Assembly: GCA_913057945.1 (NCBI GenBank)
Contig: CAJXOF010000003.1
Coordinates: 186,001-250,000, forward strand
Direction: 5' to 3'
DNA: 64,000 bases
From: an uncultured Hyphomonadaceae bacterium
GTDB lineage: Bacteria; Pseudomonadota; Alphaproteobacteria; Caulobacterales; Hyphomonadaceae
Shown here: positions 53,060-62,996 of the stretch, in pieces
Position numbering within the stretch: the first letter of the stretch is position 1
How the letters are laid out: the number at the start of each line of letters is the position of its first letter
Notes under the pieces: generated by a model
Told to the model about the DNA's origin: nothing
Databases searched by the model: none
The model's input: only the letters and a program-made list of their open reading frames with translations
Made by a program: the position numbers and the translations under genes

Positions 53060-54442
53060 ATGCGCTACGCCCTTTTAGATACATGTGATCCCGTCGGCGC
53101 CGCGACCGTGTTCCATGCTGAGCCGGGCACGCTGTGGCTGGACAGCGCCGATCCGGACCATCCCTCGTCGCGCTGGTCGTATCTCTGCATTGCGCCGGTT
53201 GCGACCTTGCGCGTCAGCGCAGACGCTTTGGCACCAGATGAAGACGGGTTCGCAGACCAATCAGACGAAGTGCGGCGCTGGATTCGGGGCCAGGCGCGCC
53301 AGCGCATTCCCGATGGCCCGCCCTTTCAGGGCGGCGCAGCGGGCTATGTTTCCTATGATGCGGCGCCGTTTTTCCTTGAGCGGTTCCAGTCCCGCCACAC
53401 GCCCCGGTCTGACCTTGCCGAGTTCCACCTCTATGACACCGTGCTGGCCTTTGACCTGACAGGGCAGCGAACATGGGTGATGTCCGCAGGGCTGGCCTCG
53501 GCCGATGCCGAGGAAGATGATGTCCTGGCAGATGCCCGGATCGCGGAAGTGCTGGCCCGCTTGGACGGCGGGGGCGGCAAGCCAGCGAGTGGCGCCGCCT
53601 TGGGCTGGGCGCGTCCGGATCACGCCGTCGACTATGTGGCCGCCGTGGAGCGCACACAGGATTATATTCTCGACGGCGACATCTATCAGGCCAATATTGC
53701 ACAGAACTGGATCGCGGCCCCAATTGATGCGGCGGGCGCCTTTTCCAATTATCTGGAGATGCGGGCGCGCACGCCTGCGCCATTTGCCGCGTTCGGCCAT
53801 TTCGCGGGACGCATTCTCGCAAGCGCGTCGCCGGAGCGGTTGATCTCGGCGTCGGCTGAAGGCCGGGTCGTGGCCGAGCCGATCAAGGGCACCGTACGGC
53901 GCAAATCCGATCCGAAAGAGGATGAGGCGGCGCGGGCGGGCCTGCTGGCATCGGAAAAAGACCGCGCCGAAAACATCATGATCACGGACCTTCTGCGTAA
54001 TGATCTTTCGGTCGTTTGCTGGCCTCACTCGGTCACGGTGACCTCGCTGTGCCGGTTGGAGACCTTCTCCAATCTCCACCATCTCGTCTCGACCATTGAA
54101 GGCGATCTGGCGGAAGGCAAGGATGGCTTCGACCTGTTCGCGGCGGTGTTCCCCGGCGGATCGATCACGGGCGCGCCGAAGCTGCGCGCGATGGAGATCA
54201 TCGACGCCTTGGAGCAACGCCCGCGCGGCGCGTATTGCGGCGCCATCGGCTATGTCGGCTTCGATGGCGCGATGGATTTCAATATCCTGATCCGCACGAT
54301 CGACCACCTGCCGGAAGAGAGCACGCTGCTTGCCGGCGGCGGCATCACGCTGATGTCCGATCCTGTGGGCGAGTTGGCAGAGTCCGAATTGAAGGCCGAG
54401 CGGATTGCCCCCTCCTTGTTCAGGGCGGGGGAGCAGACATGA
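53060..54442 (+). CDS. pabB: Aminodeoxychorismate synthase component I
   Basis: 460 residues with the chorismate-utilising domain in its C-terminal 280 residues: GDIYQANIAQ, the Lys in VAEPIKGTVRR that marks PabB rather than anthranilate synthase (which has Ala-Gly-Thr), RAENIMITDLLRNDLS, and the FPGGSITGAPKLRAMEIID signature. It converts chorismate to aminodeoxychorismate using ammonia from PabA. It starts at ATG 53060 (weak AGG upstream) and overlaps pabA by four bases. First gene of pabB-pabA-pabC, for folate precursor synthesis. Confidence 0.93.
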   Translation: MRYALLDTCDPVGAATVFHAEPGTLWLDSADPDHPSSRWSYLCIAPVATLRVSADALAPDEDGFADQSDEVRRWIRGQARQRIPDGPPFQGGAAGYVSYDAAPFFLERFQSRHTPRSDLAEFHLYDTVLAFDLTGQRTWVMSAGLASADAEEDDVLADARIAEVLARLDGGGGKPASGAALGWARPDHAVDYVAAVERTQDYILDGDIYQANIAQNWIAAPIDAAGAFSNYLEMRARTPAPFAAFGHFAGRILASASPERLISASAEGRVVAEPIKGTVRRKSDPKEDEAARAGLLASEKDRAENIMITDLLRNDLSVVCWPHSVTVTSLCRLETFSNLHHLVSTIEGDLAEGKDGFDLFAAVFPGGSITGAPKLRAMEIIDALEQRPRGAYCGAIGYVGFDGAMDFNILIRTIDHLPEESTLLAGGGITLMSDPVGELAESELKAERIAPSLFRAGEQT

Positions 54443-55023
54443 TCCTCGTACTCAACAATCGCGACAGCTTTGTCTTCAATCTTGCGCGATACCTCACCTG
54501 CGAAGGGGCGGACGTGTCGGTTGTCGACAGTGACCGCATCAGCCTGGATGAAATTGCTGAGCTGGCGCCGCAAGCGCTGGTCCTGTCGCCGGGGCCGTGC
54601 ACGCCAAATGAAGCAGGCATTTGCCTGGAGGCCGTCCGTCATTTTGCGGGCAAGCTGCCGATCCTCGGCGTCTGCCTCGGGCATCAGGTGATCGCGCAGG
54701 TCTATGGCGGAGAGATTGTCCGGTCGGCCTTCCCGAAGCATGGGCGCACGACGAAACTGGATGTACAGGGCGGCGCCTTGTTCGAGGGATTGCCGCGGGA
54801 GTTCGGCGTCGGCCTGTACAATTCCCTCGTCGCGACGTTTGATGCCATGCCGGAGCAATTGCGCGTGGATGCGCGTTCGGCGGAAGGGGAGATCATGGCG
54901 CTGTCGCATATATCCCTGCCGCTGTTCAGTGTGCAGTTCCATCCGGAATCCATTCTCACCGATCATGGCTTCGACCTGATCGGGAATTTCGTTCGCCTCG
55001 CACAGAATTGGAGTGCCCCATGA
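54439..55023 (+). CDS. pabA: Aminodeoxychorismate synthase component II (glutamine amidotransferase)
   Basis: 194 residues of the class I GATase family: the nucleophile Cys in LGVCLGHQ, and the His/Glu pair in FSVQFHPESIL. The NNRDSFVFN start, LSPGPCTPNEAG oxyanion segment and GLYNSLVA are usual for PabA/TrpG. The start ATG 54439 overlaps the pabB stop (ATGA), and the stop overlaps the next ATG. It supplies ammonia from glutamine to PabB. TrpG-type double use cannot be excluded from sequence alone. Confidence 0.92.
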   Translation: MILVLNNRDSFVFNLARYLTCEGADVSVVDSDRISLDEIAELAPQALVLSPGPCTPNEAGICLEAVRHFAGKLPILGVCLGHQVIAQVYGGEIVRSAFPKHGRTTKLDVQGGALFEGLPREFGVGLYNSLVATFDAMPEQLRVDARSAEGEIMALSHISLPLFSVQFHPESILTDHGFDLIGNFVRLAQNWSAP

Positions 55024-55832
55024 TCCTGTCGCAGCCGTCTGCGTCGTCGCAACATTCCGAATTGTTCGACCTTCGGGACCGGGGGCTGTTGCTGGCGGAT
55101 GGTGTGTTCGACACGTCGCTGGTGCGGGACGGACAGGTCGTGCTGCGCGAGGCGCATCTGGACCGGCTGGTCGAAGGGGCCACTGCGCTCGGCATTGTGC
55201 TGGAACGAGATGCGGCAGCTCAGGTCATGGACGCCGCGACTGAAGGTGTCATCACGGGCGCGCTGCGGATCACCGTGACACGGGGCGCCGGGGCGCGTGG
55301 CCTCGCGGGCGAGACGGTAGCTGCGCCGACCCTGATTGCGAATGTCTCGGACTATGATGTCAGTTCGCTTCCTTCACCCGTGCGGGCCCAGGAGAGCGCG
55401 ATCTTGCGCAATCCGACATCCTTTACAGCGCGCTACAAGACCCTGTCCTATACGGACAATATTGCGGCCTTGCGCGCAGCAATAGCGGCCGGGTTTGAGG
55501 AGGCGTTCTTCTTTACGGTGGCGGGAAATGTCGCCTGCGCAAGCGTCGCGAATGTGTTCGTGCAGAAGGGGGAAACAATCTTCACGCCGCCAGTCAGCGA
55601 TGGGGCCTTGCCGGGCGTGATGCGGAACTGGATATTGGAGCAAGGGGAAATTGCCGGGCGTGTCGTCTCTGAACGATCGATTTCGCGCGAGGAACTGAGG
55701 GCTGCAGACAGGGTGTTCCTGACCAACAGTTTGCGCCTGTTCCAGCCGGTCTCCGCGTTTGGGGACAAGCGCTTTGAGGCTGGCCTGCCTGAAGGATGCG
55801 CCGAGTTACGGAGCCAACTGATCGGTAGCTGA
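55020..55832 (+). CDS. pabC: Aminodeoxychorismate lyase (class IV PLP enzyme)
   Basis: 270 residues, fold type IV. LLLADGVFDTSLVRDG near the start, the PLP Lys in ARYKTLSYTDN, and NVACASVANVFVQKG are typical for PabC/branched-chain-aminotransferase relatives. It releases 4-aminobenzoate and pyruvate from aminodeoxychorismate. Start ATG 55020 overlaps the pabA stop. A class IV aminotransferase with another substrate is the alternative, but the operon supports PabC. Confidence 0.9.
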   Translation: MILSQPSASSQHSELFDLRDRGLLLADGVFDTSLVRDGQVVLREAHLDRLVEGATALGIVLERDAAAQVMDAATEGVITGALRITVTRGAGARGLAGETVAAPTLIANVSDYDVSSLPSPVRAQESAILRNPTSFTARYKTLSYTDNIAALRAAIAAGFEEAFFFTVAGNVACASVANVFVQKGETIFTPPVSDGALPGVMRNWILEQGEIAGRVVSERSISREELRAADRVFLTNSLRLFQPVSAFGDKRFEAGLPEGCAELRSQLIGS

Positions 55833-55861
55833 CCCCGCTTTGGCCTGTTCCTGGTCAGTCT

Positions 55862-56977
55862 CTAGGCGAGCGCGTCGGCCAGCGGAGTCAGGTCCAGATT
55901 CAGGCTTTCGGCGACGGCTTCACACGTCACCTTGCCATTCCAGACATTGAGCCCGGCGGCGAGATGCGGGTCAGATTTGAGGGCATCTTTCCAGCCCTTG
56001 TCTGCGATGCGCAGGGCATGGGGCAGGGTGGCATTGTTCAGGGCGTAGGTGGATGTGCGCGCCACGGCGCCGGGCATGTTGGCAACGCAGTAATGGACAA
56101 TGTCGTCGACCACATAGGTCGGGTCATCATGCGTGGTTGCGTGCGAGGTCTCGAAACAGCCGCCCTGGTCGATGGCGACATCCACCATCACCGCGCCGGG
56201 CTGCATGATGGAGAGCATTTCGCGCGTGATGAGTTTCGGCGCTGCTGAGCCGGGAACTAGGACTGCGCCAATCACGAGGTCGGCCTGCGCGATTTCCTGC
56301 ATCAGCGTGGCGCGGGTCGAATAGACGGTGTTCGCGCCTGCCTCGAAATGTGTGGCAAGCCGTTCCAGAACGTCCGGGTTACGGTCAAGGATGGTGACGT
56401 CCGCATGCATGCCGACGGCCATTTGCGCCGCGTTGAAGCCGACCACGCCGCCGCCGATGATCACGACCCGGCTGGCATGCACGCCCGGCACGCCGCCAAT
56501 CAGCACGCCGCGTCCGCCCTTGGCCTTTTCGAGGGCCGAGGCTCCGGCCTGGACGGCGAGGCGTCCGGCAACCTGGCTCATCGGCTTGAGCAGGGGCAGC
56601 CCGCCGGTGCGGTCGGTCACAGTCTCATAAGCGATGCAAACGGCGCCGGATTTCATCAAATCCTGCGTCTGCTCCGGATCCGGAGCCAGGTGGAGATAGG
56701 TGAAGAGGATCTGGCCGGGGCGCAATTGCGCCCGCTCAGGCGCCAGCGGCTCCTTAACCTTGATGATCATCTCGCAGGCGCTGAACACGTCTGCGGCTGT
56801 CTCCGCAATGTCCGCACCGACGGCACGATACGCGTCATCCGTGGCGCCAATGCCCATGCCGGCTTGCGTTTCGACCAGAACCTTGTGTCCGCGCGCAGTG
56901 AACTCGCTGACGCTCTCCGGCGTAAGGCCGACCCGGAACTCATTGTTCTTGATCTCTTTTGGAACGCCGATCTGCAT
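55862..56977 (-). CDS. ald: Alanine dehydrogenase
   Basis: 371 residues, the family's usual length from ATG 56977 (an ATG two codons earlier lies too near the GGGAG). The start [18 protein letters not shown] is characteristic, the Rossmann motif is [16 protein letters not shown], and the catalytic His/Asp region has HLAPDPEQ. It interconverts L-alanine and pyruvate with NAD. A long AT-rich palindrome lies upstream at 57046-57086, a plausible binding site for an Lrp/AsnC-type regulator, though none is encoded nearby. Confidence 0.94.
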   Translation of the reverse strand: MQIGVPKEIKNNEFRVGLTPESVSEFTARGHKVLVETQAGMGIGATDDAYRAVGADIAETAADVFSACEMIIKVKEPLAPERAQLRPGQILFTYLHLAPDPEQTQDLMKSGAVCIAYETVTDRTGGLPLLKPMSQVAGRLAVQAGASALEKAKGGRGVLIGGVPGVHASRVVIIGGGVVGFNAAQMAVGMHADVTILDRNPDVLERLATHFEAGANTVYSTRATLMQEIAQADLVIGAVLVPGSAAPKLITREMLSIMQPGAVMVDVAIDQGGCFETSHATTHDDPTYVVDDIVHYCVANMPGAVARTSTYALNNATLPHALRIADKGWKDALKSDPHLAAGLNVWNGKVTCEAVAESLNLDLTPLADALA

Positions 56978-57045
56978 GCTCATGACTCCCGAAGGGTAAG
57001 GTTACCTGAATTTCGCGGATATCGTATATAGTATGCCTTCATGTC

Positions 57046-57086
57046 CAGAGATTTTGTATGTTTTGTTTCAACATACAAAATCTTTG
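57046..57086. repeat. Long AT-rich palindrome between ald and the efflux operon
   Basis: A perfect 14-bp inverted repeat (AGATTTTGTATGTT 57049-57062 / AACATACAAAATCT 57070-57083) with a 7-base loop TTGTTTC, extendable to 17 pairs with one G-T pair. It lies 40 bases after the efflux operon stop and about 70 before the ald start on the minus strand. It could be the operon terminator or an operator for ald; no U-run follows. Confidence 0.65.
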
Positions 57087-57125
57087 TCGAACTTTATTTC
57101 GGGTCGCTGTGGGGCGAGGGCAAAA

Positions 57126-58544
57126 TTATTCTCCGGGAGTCTCTTCGAGAGACGCATCCCAGACCGCCAGCGAGCGGTAAAGGGCAAGACTGTTCAGGCC
57201 GCGATCCAGATTGGCGAGGATGAGCTCCTGCTGCGCGTTATAGTTCTCACGCTGGGCATCGAGCACGGTGAGATAGTCATCGAGGCCGGACTTGAAGCGC
57301 TCCTGCGAGAGATAGAGCGTCACGCCCGTATCATCGGCCAGCTGTTCCAAAGCCTCCAGACGGCTGGAGATCGTCTCGGACACGGCGAGCGCATTGGCGA
57401 CTTCGCGGAAGGCCTGCTGGATCGTGCCTTCATAGGAGGCGAGCGCCGCATCGGCATTCGCGCGCGCCGCGTCGAGGTTACCGCGCCGTGTGCCGAAATC
57501 GAAGATCGGGACCGAGATGCTCGGTGTGAAGGTCCATCCAGAGGCATAGTCGCCCTCGAACAGATCCGTCAGGTCTCCACCCGCCACGCCAGCGCCGCCG
57601 ATGAGCGACACGGATGGGAAGTAGGCGGCGCGGGCAGCGCCGATATTGGCGTTCGCGGCCAACAGATTGCGTTCCGCCTGAATGACATCGGGCCGGCGCA
57701 GCAACACGTCTGAACTCTGGCCGACCGGCAGATCGAGTTTCACGGCTGAGGGAGAGAGTTGAACCCGTGCCTCAATGGCTGGCGGCAAGTCAGTGCCGAC
57801 GAGATAGCGCAACGTGTTCAGGTCCCGGCGGACAATGGCCCGGAACTCTGCCGCCTGCGCGCGCGCCGAGGCGACGGAGGCCGAAGCACGGCGCAAGTCG
57901 ATTTCACTGGCTGTGCCGGCATCGAACAGGGCCTGCGTCAGGTCGAGGCTTTCCTTCTGGCTTCCGGCTGTCTGTTCGGCAAGGCGCAGCAATTCCTGGT
58001 CCGCAGCAAGCTGGAGCCAGGCTTCGGCGACCGATGCGACAAGGGAGATTTTCGTGGCGCGTTCACCTTCGACGCTGGCAAGATAGGTCTGCATGGCCGC
58101 GTCATTGGAGTTCCGGACGCGTCCGAAGAAGTCGAGTTCCCATGCGGAGACGCCGATTTGGGCAGACGAACTGTCCCGGAAGGCGGAGGAATAGGTGGCG
58201 TCATCCTGGAAGGTATCGCCCATTTGCGCGCTGCCGCTGGCAGTGAAGCTCGGCCAGAAGCCGGACCGGGCCGTGAGCAGATTGGCCCGTGCCACTTCGA
58301 CCGTGGCAGCGACCGTTCTCAGGTCACGGTTCTGTTCTAGGGAAAGCGCGATCAGCGAGCGCAGATCTTCCGACTGGACAATGTCCTGCCATGCCAATGT
58401 GGAAACCCCCGCGCTGGCAGGTTCGGAGACCGGTAACTCCATCGGCACCGGCGCGACCGGACGCTCATAGTCCGGCGCGAGATTGACACAACCGGTCAGG
58501 ATGAGCGCGCTGAGGGGGGCGACGAGGTATTTTTCACGGCTCAT
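57126..58544 (-). CDS. Outer-membrane efflux lipoprotein (OprM/NodT family)
   Basis: 472 residues with a lipoprotein signal (lipobox Leu-Thr-Gly-Cys19). It has two outer-membrane efflux repeats: LALSLEQNRDLRTVAATVEVA in the first and RPDVIQAERNLLAANANIGAARAAYFPSVSL (part-quoted) in the second, then the FGTRRGNLDAARANADAAL segment. It should trimerise into the outer-membrane duct for the RND pump. It overlaps the RND gene stop by four bases. Last gene of the efflux operon. Confidence 0.93.
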   Translation of the reverse strand: MSREKYLVAPLSALILTGCVNLAPDYERPVAPVPMELPVSEPASAGVSTLAWQDIVQSEDLRSLIALSLEQNRDLRTVAATVEVARANLLTARSGFWPSFTASGSAQMGDTFQDDATYSSAFRDSSSAQIGVSAWELDFFGRVRNSNDAAMQTYLASVEGERATKISLVASVAEAWLQLAADQELLRLAEQTAGSQKESLDLTQALFDAGTASEIDLRRASASVASARAQAAEFRAIVRRDLNTLRYLVGTDLPPAIEARVQLSPSAVKLDLPVGQSSDVLLRRPDVIQAERNLLAANANIGAARAAYFPSVSLIGGAGVAGGDLTDLFEGDYASGWTFTPSISVPIFDFGTRRGNLDAARANADAALASYEGTIQQAFREVANALAVSETISSRLEALEQLADDTGVTLYLSQERFKSGLDDYLTVLDAQRENYNAQQELILANLDRGLNSLALYRSLAVWDASLEETPGE

Positions 58545-61500
58545 GCTGAATCTCCGGAAGTAGCAGGACGCTCGCCGCGAATGCGCATCGCAATCTGGCG
58601 AACGAGAACATAGAAGAGGGGGGCGAACAGCAGGCTGAACGTCATGGCGGCGATCACACCGCCCACCATGATCAAGCCCATGGCGTTACGGCTTGCCGAG
58701 CCTGCGCCCGTGCTGAGGGCAAGCGGCAGGACGCCGAAGCCGAAAGCAAAGGAGGTCATCAGGACGGGCCGGATACGCTGGCGGACCGCCTCAATGGTTG
58801 CCGTGACCACGTCCTTGCCGCTGTCTTCCAGCGTGCGGGCAAACTCGACGATCAGAATGGCGTTCTTCGAGGCGAGACCAACTGTCATCAGCAAGCCCAC
58901 CTGGAAGAAGACGTCATTGGCGAGGCCGAACAGGTTTGCCGCCGCAACCGCGCCAGTGACGCCGAGCGGAGCAACCAGCAGGACCGAGATCGGGATCGTC
59001 CAGCTTTCATAGAGCGCCGCGAGACAGAGGAAGACGAAGAGCAGGGACAGGATATAGAGCATGGTCGCCTGGTTTCCGGTCTGGCGTTCCTGACGGCTGA
59101 GCCCGCTCCATTCATAGGAGAGGTTGCCCGGAAGCTGTTCTACCAAGTCTTCCATGACCTGCATCGCCACGCCAGAGCTTTCGCCGGGCGCGGCGGAGCC
59201 CTGGATGTTGATGGCGGGCATGCCGCCAAAGCGCTGGAGCTGCGGCGAGCCATAGGTCCATTCGCTGGACACGATTTCGTCAAGCGGAGTCATGTCGCCG
59301 GACGATGTGCGTACGTACCATTTCGAAATGTCTTCCGGCTGCATCCTGTCTTCAGCGTCGCCCTGGACGTAGACGCGCTTGATGCGGCCCCGGTCGAGGA
59401 AGTCGTTCACATAGGTGCCACCGAACGCGATCGACAGGAGGTTCGTGGCGTCGGCCACGGATACGCCGAGGGCCTGCGCCTTCTGATAGTCGAGGTTCAT
59501 CTTGAATTGCGGGCCGTCCTCACTGCCGTTCGGACGGACGCCCACCAGTCTCGTATCCTGGGAGGCCATGCCGAGGAGCTGGTTGCGAGCCTCTACAAAG
59601 TCGGCATGGGTGAGGCTGCCTGTGTTCTGGAGGTAGAGGTCAAAGCCGTTCGAGTTGCCCATCTCCCGAATGGGAGGGGGCACGATCGGGAATATCCGGG
59701 CTTCGTCGATCTGGGAGAGACCGCCAAAGGCGCGGCCAGAAATGGCCTGCACCGTATTCTCAGGTCCCGGCCGTTCGGCCCAGTCCTTCATGGCGGCAAA
59801 GGCGATGCCATTGTTCTGGCCCTGCGCCACGACGCTGAAGCCGGCGATGGTGAACAGGCCCTTGATGTTGTGCGACTCGTTGGCGCCATAATAATCGGCG
59901 ACGTCATCCATCACGGCGGCGGTGCGTTCCAGCGTGGCGCTCTCGGGGAGCTGGACGATGGTGAGCAGGGTGCCCTGGTCTTCGTCTGGAAGGAAGGCGG
60001 ACGGGAGACGAATGAACAGGAGACCAGTAACCGCGACAATCGCCGCGAACGTGACCAGCATGATCCACCGGCGACGGATGATGCGGGTGACAGCGCCTTC
60101 ATAAGCATCTGTCAGCTTGTCAAAGCCGGTATTGAACGCGCGGGCCGGGGCCATCAGGAAGGATTTGTTGTTGCCGGTCGAGGGCTTCAGGAGGGTCGCG
60201 CACAGGGCTGGAGACAGGACCACGGCAATCAGGACCGACAGGGCCATGGCCGAGACGATGGTGATCGAGAACTGGCGGTAGATCACACCGGCTGACCCCG
60301 GGAAGAACGCCATCGGGATGAACACGGCCGACAAGACAACGGCAATACCGACCAGCGCACCGGTGATCTGTTTCATTGATTTCACGGTGGCATCATAAGG
60401 CGAGAGCCCGTCTTCATGCATCACGCGTTCGACGTTCTCCACGACCACGATGGCGTCATCCACCAACAGGCCGATTGCGAGCACCATGGCAAACATGGTC
60501 AGCGTGTTGATCGACATGCCGAAGAGAAGCAGGACGGCGAACGTCCCGAGCAGGACGACCGGAACGGCAATGATCGGGATCAGCGATGCCCGGAAGCTCT
60601 GAAGGAAAACCAGGATGACCACGAAGACGAGCGCGATGGCCTCATAAAGAGTCTTCTGAACTTCGTGAATGGAGGTTTCGATAAAGGGCGTCGCATCGAC
60701 CGGGAACTGGTATTCCATGTCATCGGGGAAGGCTTCGGACAGTTTGGCGATGGATTCCTTGACCCGTTCGGCCGTGTCCAGTGCATTTGCCCCAGTGGCG
60801 AGAGAGACCGCGAAACCTGTGGCCGGATTGCCATTGAAGCGGGCAATGAAGGAATAATCCTGCGCGCCGAGTTCAACGCGGGCGACGTCTTCGAGACGCA
60901 CCGAGCCCCCCGCGGAGGTGGTCCGGATCAGCAGGCTCTTGAATTGTTCGGGGCTGGTCAGCAGGGATTGCAGCGTAACGGTGACGTTGATTTCCTGGCC
61001 CGGCACGGATGGCGCGCCGCCGAGGGCACCCGATGCGATCTGCGCATTCTGGGCCTGGATGACCTGAATAACATCAGTCGGGGTCAGACCGTATTGGGCG
61101 AGCTTCTCCGGCTCCAGCCACACGCGCATGGCGTATTGTGACCCGAAGACCTGGACGTGGCCGACGCCTTCGACGCGGCTGACCGTGTCATAGATGTTCG
61201 AGCGGACATAATCGCCGAGGTCGGTCTGGTTGAAGGTGCCATTCGGGGAATAGAGCGCGGTCACGAGCAGGAAGCCGCCAGCGGACTTGCTGACGGTGAC
61301 GCCCTGACGCTGGACTTCTTCTGGCAGGAGCGGCCTGGCCAGCGAGATCTTGTTCTGGGTCTGCACCTGCGCAATGTCTGCATCGGTGCCGGGCTCGAAG
61401 GACAGCGTGATGGAGGCCGACCCATCAGAGTTTGACGACGCGGTGATGTAATCCAGGCCGTCGAGGCCGGTGAGCTGTTGCTCGATGACCTGTGTCACGG

Positions 61501-61678
61501 CGTTTTCCACCGCCTCGGCCGAAGCCCCCGGATACACCGCCGACACGCTGACCGTCGTCGGGGCAATATCCGGATACTGAGCGATGGGAAGAGCGCGCAG
61601 GGCCATGCCGCCCGCGAGCATGATGAGGATCGCGATCACCCAGGCGAAAACCGGGCGGTCAATAAAGAATTTAGCCAT
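58541..61678 (-). CDS. RND efflux pump, HAE1 type (AcrB/MexB-like)
   Basis: 1045 residues with the RND 12-helix layout. Proton-relay residues are in place: the Asp pair in LLVDDAIVVVENVERVM (helix 4) and the Lys in GLASKNAILIVEFA (helix 10). It shows the porter-domain phrases YPGASAEAVENAVTQVIEQ and RGQYAMRVWLEPEKL-like text. The HAE1 group exports hydrophobic drugs, dyes and detergents. Start ATG 61678 is close after the membrane-fusion gene; the stop overlaps the outer-membrane gene start. Confidence 0.95.
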   Translation of the reverse strand: MAKFFIDRPVFAWVIAILIMLAGGMALRALPIAQYPDIAPTTVSVSAVYPGASAEAVENAVTQVIEQQLTGLDGLDYITASSNSDGSASITLSFEPGTDADIAQVQTQNKISLARPLLPEEVQRQGVTVSKSAGGFLLVTALYSPNGTFNQTDLGDYVRSNIYDTVSRVEGVGHVQVFGSQYAMRVWLEPEKLAQYGLTPTDVIQVIQAQNAQIASGALGGAPSVPGQEINVTVTLQSLLTSPEQFKSLLIRTTSAGGSVRLEDVARVELGAQDYSFIARFNGNPATGFAVSLATGANALDTAERVKESIAKLSEAFPDDMEYQFPVDATPFIETSIHEVQKTLYEAIALVFVVILVFLQSFRASLIPIIAVPVVLLGTFAVLLLFGMSINTLTMFAMVLAIGLLVDDAIVVVENVERVMHEDGLSPYDATVKSMKQITGALVGIAVVLSAVFIPMAFFPGSAGVIYRQFSITIVSAMALSVLIAVVLSPALCATLLKPSTGNNKSFLMAPARAFNTGFDKLTDAYEGAVTRIIRRRWIMLVTFAAIVAVTGLLFIRLPSAFLPDEDQGTLLTIVQLPESATLERTAAVMDDVADYYGANESHNIKGLFTIAGFSVVAQGQNNGIAFAAMKDWAERPGPENTVQAISGRAFGGLSQIDEARIFPIVPPPIREMGNSNGFDLYLQNTGSLTHADFVEARNQLLGMASQDTRLVGVRPNGSEDGPQFKMNLDYQKAQALGVSVADATNLLSIAFGGTYVNDFLDRGRIKRVYVQGDAEDRMQPEDISKWYVRTSSGDMTPLDEIVSSEWTYGSPQLQRFGGMPAINIQGSAAPGESSGVAMQVMEDLVEQLPGNLSYEWSGLSRQERQTGNQATMLYILSLLFVFLCLAALYESWTIPISVLLVAPLGVTGAVAAANLFGLANDVFFQVGLLMTVGLASKNAILIVEFARTLEDSGKDVVTATIEAVRQRIRPVLMTSFAFGFGVLPLALSTGAGSASRNAMGLIMVGGVIAAMTFSLLFAPLFYVLVRQIAMRIRGERPATSGDSA

Positions 61679-61696
61679 GTGAGTGTCCAGATCTCG

Positions 61697-62878
61697 CTAG
61701 TTCAGGTCGCTGCTTCGGGCACGGGAGGCGGAGATGGTTCCAGCCCTTGAGACCGGATCGACCATCATGCCGGTGCGCACGGTCTGCAGGTTGGAGACAA
61801 CGATCTCGTCCCCCTCGTTCAGGCCTTCGAGCACGATCCAGGAACTGCCATCATGCTGCTCGACCTTGATCGCGCGTTGTTCAACGGTGTTATCGTCCTT
61901 GAGCACCATGACCGAGGCGTCGCCGGTTGGTGTGCGGGAGACGACCGATTGCGGCAGCGTAATCACGTTCTCATACATGCCAGCCACGAAATTCGCCCGG
62001 ACGAACATGCCCGGCAGGATGATACCGTCAGGGTTCGGCACAAGGGCGCGAACCGCGACCGTGCCAGCACTTTCGTCGACGTTGATTTCGCTGAATTCCA
62101 GCTCGCCCTGCAACGGATAGGTCGTGCCATCGCTGAGGATGATGTTGACCGGAATGGTCCCCAGCTCTTTCGAGGCGATGCGACCGGACGCCATCTCCTG
62201 GCGCATGGCGAGCACGCGGTTGCTGGACACGGTGAGGTCCACATAGATGGGATCGATCTGGAGCACGCGGGCGAGCGCGTCGGTCTGGTTCTGTGTGACC
62301 AGAGCGCCTTGCGTCACTGTAGACCGGCCAATCCGGCCGGCAATAGGGGAGGAAATCCTGGTGCGCGCCAAGTCGATCCGCGCGCGATCCAGCGCAGCCT
62401 TCTGGAGGGCGATGTCGGCTTCGGCTTCCTGGGCGCTCGCGGCGGCCTGATCATATTCCTGCTGGCTGACCGCATTGATCTTCGCAAGGTTCGCAAAACG
62501 CTTGGCGGTCTCCTTGGCGACATTGGCTGTGGCTTCGGCGCGGGTCAGGGCGGCTTCAGCGCTCCGGACATCCGCCGCATATTCAGCGGCATCAATCTGG
62601 TAAAGCGCCTGGCCGCGGGCGACCAGGTCGCCTTCCTTGAACAGGCGTTCCTTGATGATGCCGGTAACTTGTGGCCGGATTTCGGCTTCTGCATGGGCCC
62701 GGGCACGTCCGGTCAACTCGACCGCGTTCGGGACGTTTGTCAGTTCTGCCGTAAGGGTCTCGACGCGCGGCGCAGATTGTTGTGGAACTTCCACTGGTGC
62801 GGCATCGTTTCCACAGGCAGCCAGAAGGAGGACGGCTGACAGGGCCGCAGCCGACATACTTTTTCTTATCACTTCCAT
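61697..62878 (-). CDS. RND membrane-fusion lipoprotein (AcrA/MexA-like)
   Basis: 393 residues with a lipoprotein signal (lipobox Leu-Ala-Ala-Cys21). The hairpin and lipoyl parts are visible: TGRARAHAEAEIRPQVTGIIKERLFKEG (part-quoted), then a coiled-coil region around 95-145, then the beta-barrel and the NVILSDGTTYP segment. It joins the RND pump to the outer-membrane protein. ATG 62878 has AAGGA seven bases before it, so the longer frame to 62917 is unlikely. First gene of the pump operon and divergent from the TetR gene at 62997. Confidence 0.93.
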   Translation of the reverse strand: MEVIRKSMSAAALSAVLLLAACGNDAAPVEVPQQSAPRVETLTAELTNVPNAVELTGRARAHAEAEIRPQVTGIIKERLFKEGDLVARGQALYQIDAAEYAADVRSAEAALTRAEATANVAKETAKRFANLAKINAVSQQEYDQAAASAQEAEADIALQKAALDRARIDLARTRISSPIAGRIGRSTVTQGALVTQNQTDALARVLQIDPIYVDLTVSSNRVLAMRQEMASGRIASKELGTIPVNIILSDGTTYPLQGELEFSEINVDESAGTVAVRALVPNPDGIILPGMFVRANFVAGMYENVITLPQSVVSRTPTGDASVMVLKDDNTVEQRAIKVEQHDGSSWIVLEGLNEGDEIVVSNLQTVRTGMMVDPVSRAGTISASRARSSDLN

Positions 62879-62918
62879 GTGGATTCCTTGACGAGCCGGA
62901 CGGCATCGATGTAACAAA

Positions 62919-62955
62919 ATAGAATGAACGCTCTATCTAGTGCTGCGGTGCAGCA
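62919..62955. promoter_or_regulatory. Putative TetR operators for the efflux operon
   Basis: Two adjacent dyads in the gap between the pump operon and its TetR gene: ATAGA-N8-TCTAT (62919-62936) and TGCTGC-GGT-GCAGCA (62941-62955). Either could be the repressor site. Confidence 0.5.
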
Positions 62956-62996
62956 TGTCAAGGATAGGGAATGGCAAGATTTGGGTGCTTTTCTGC

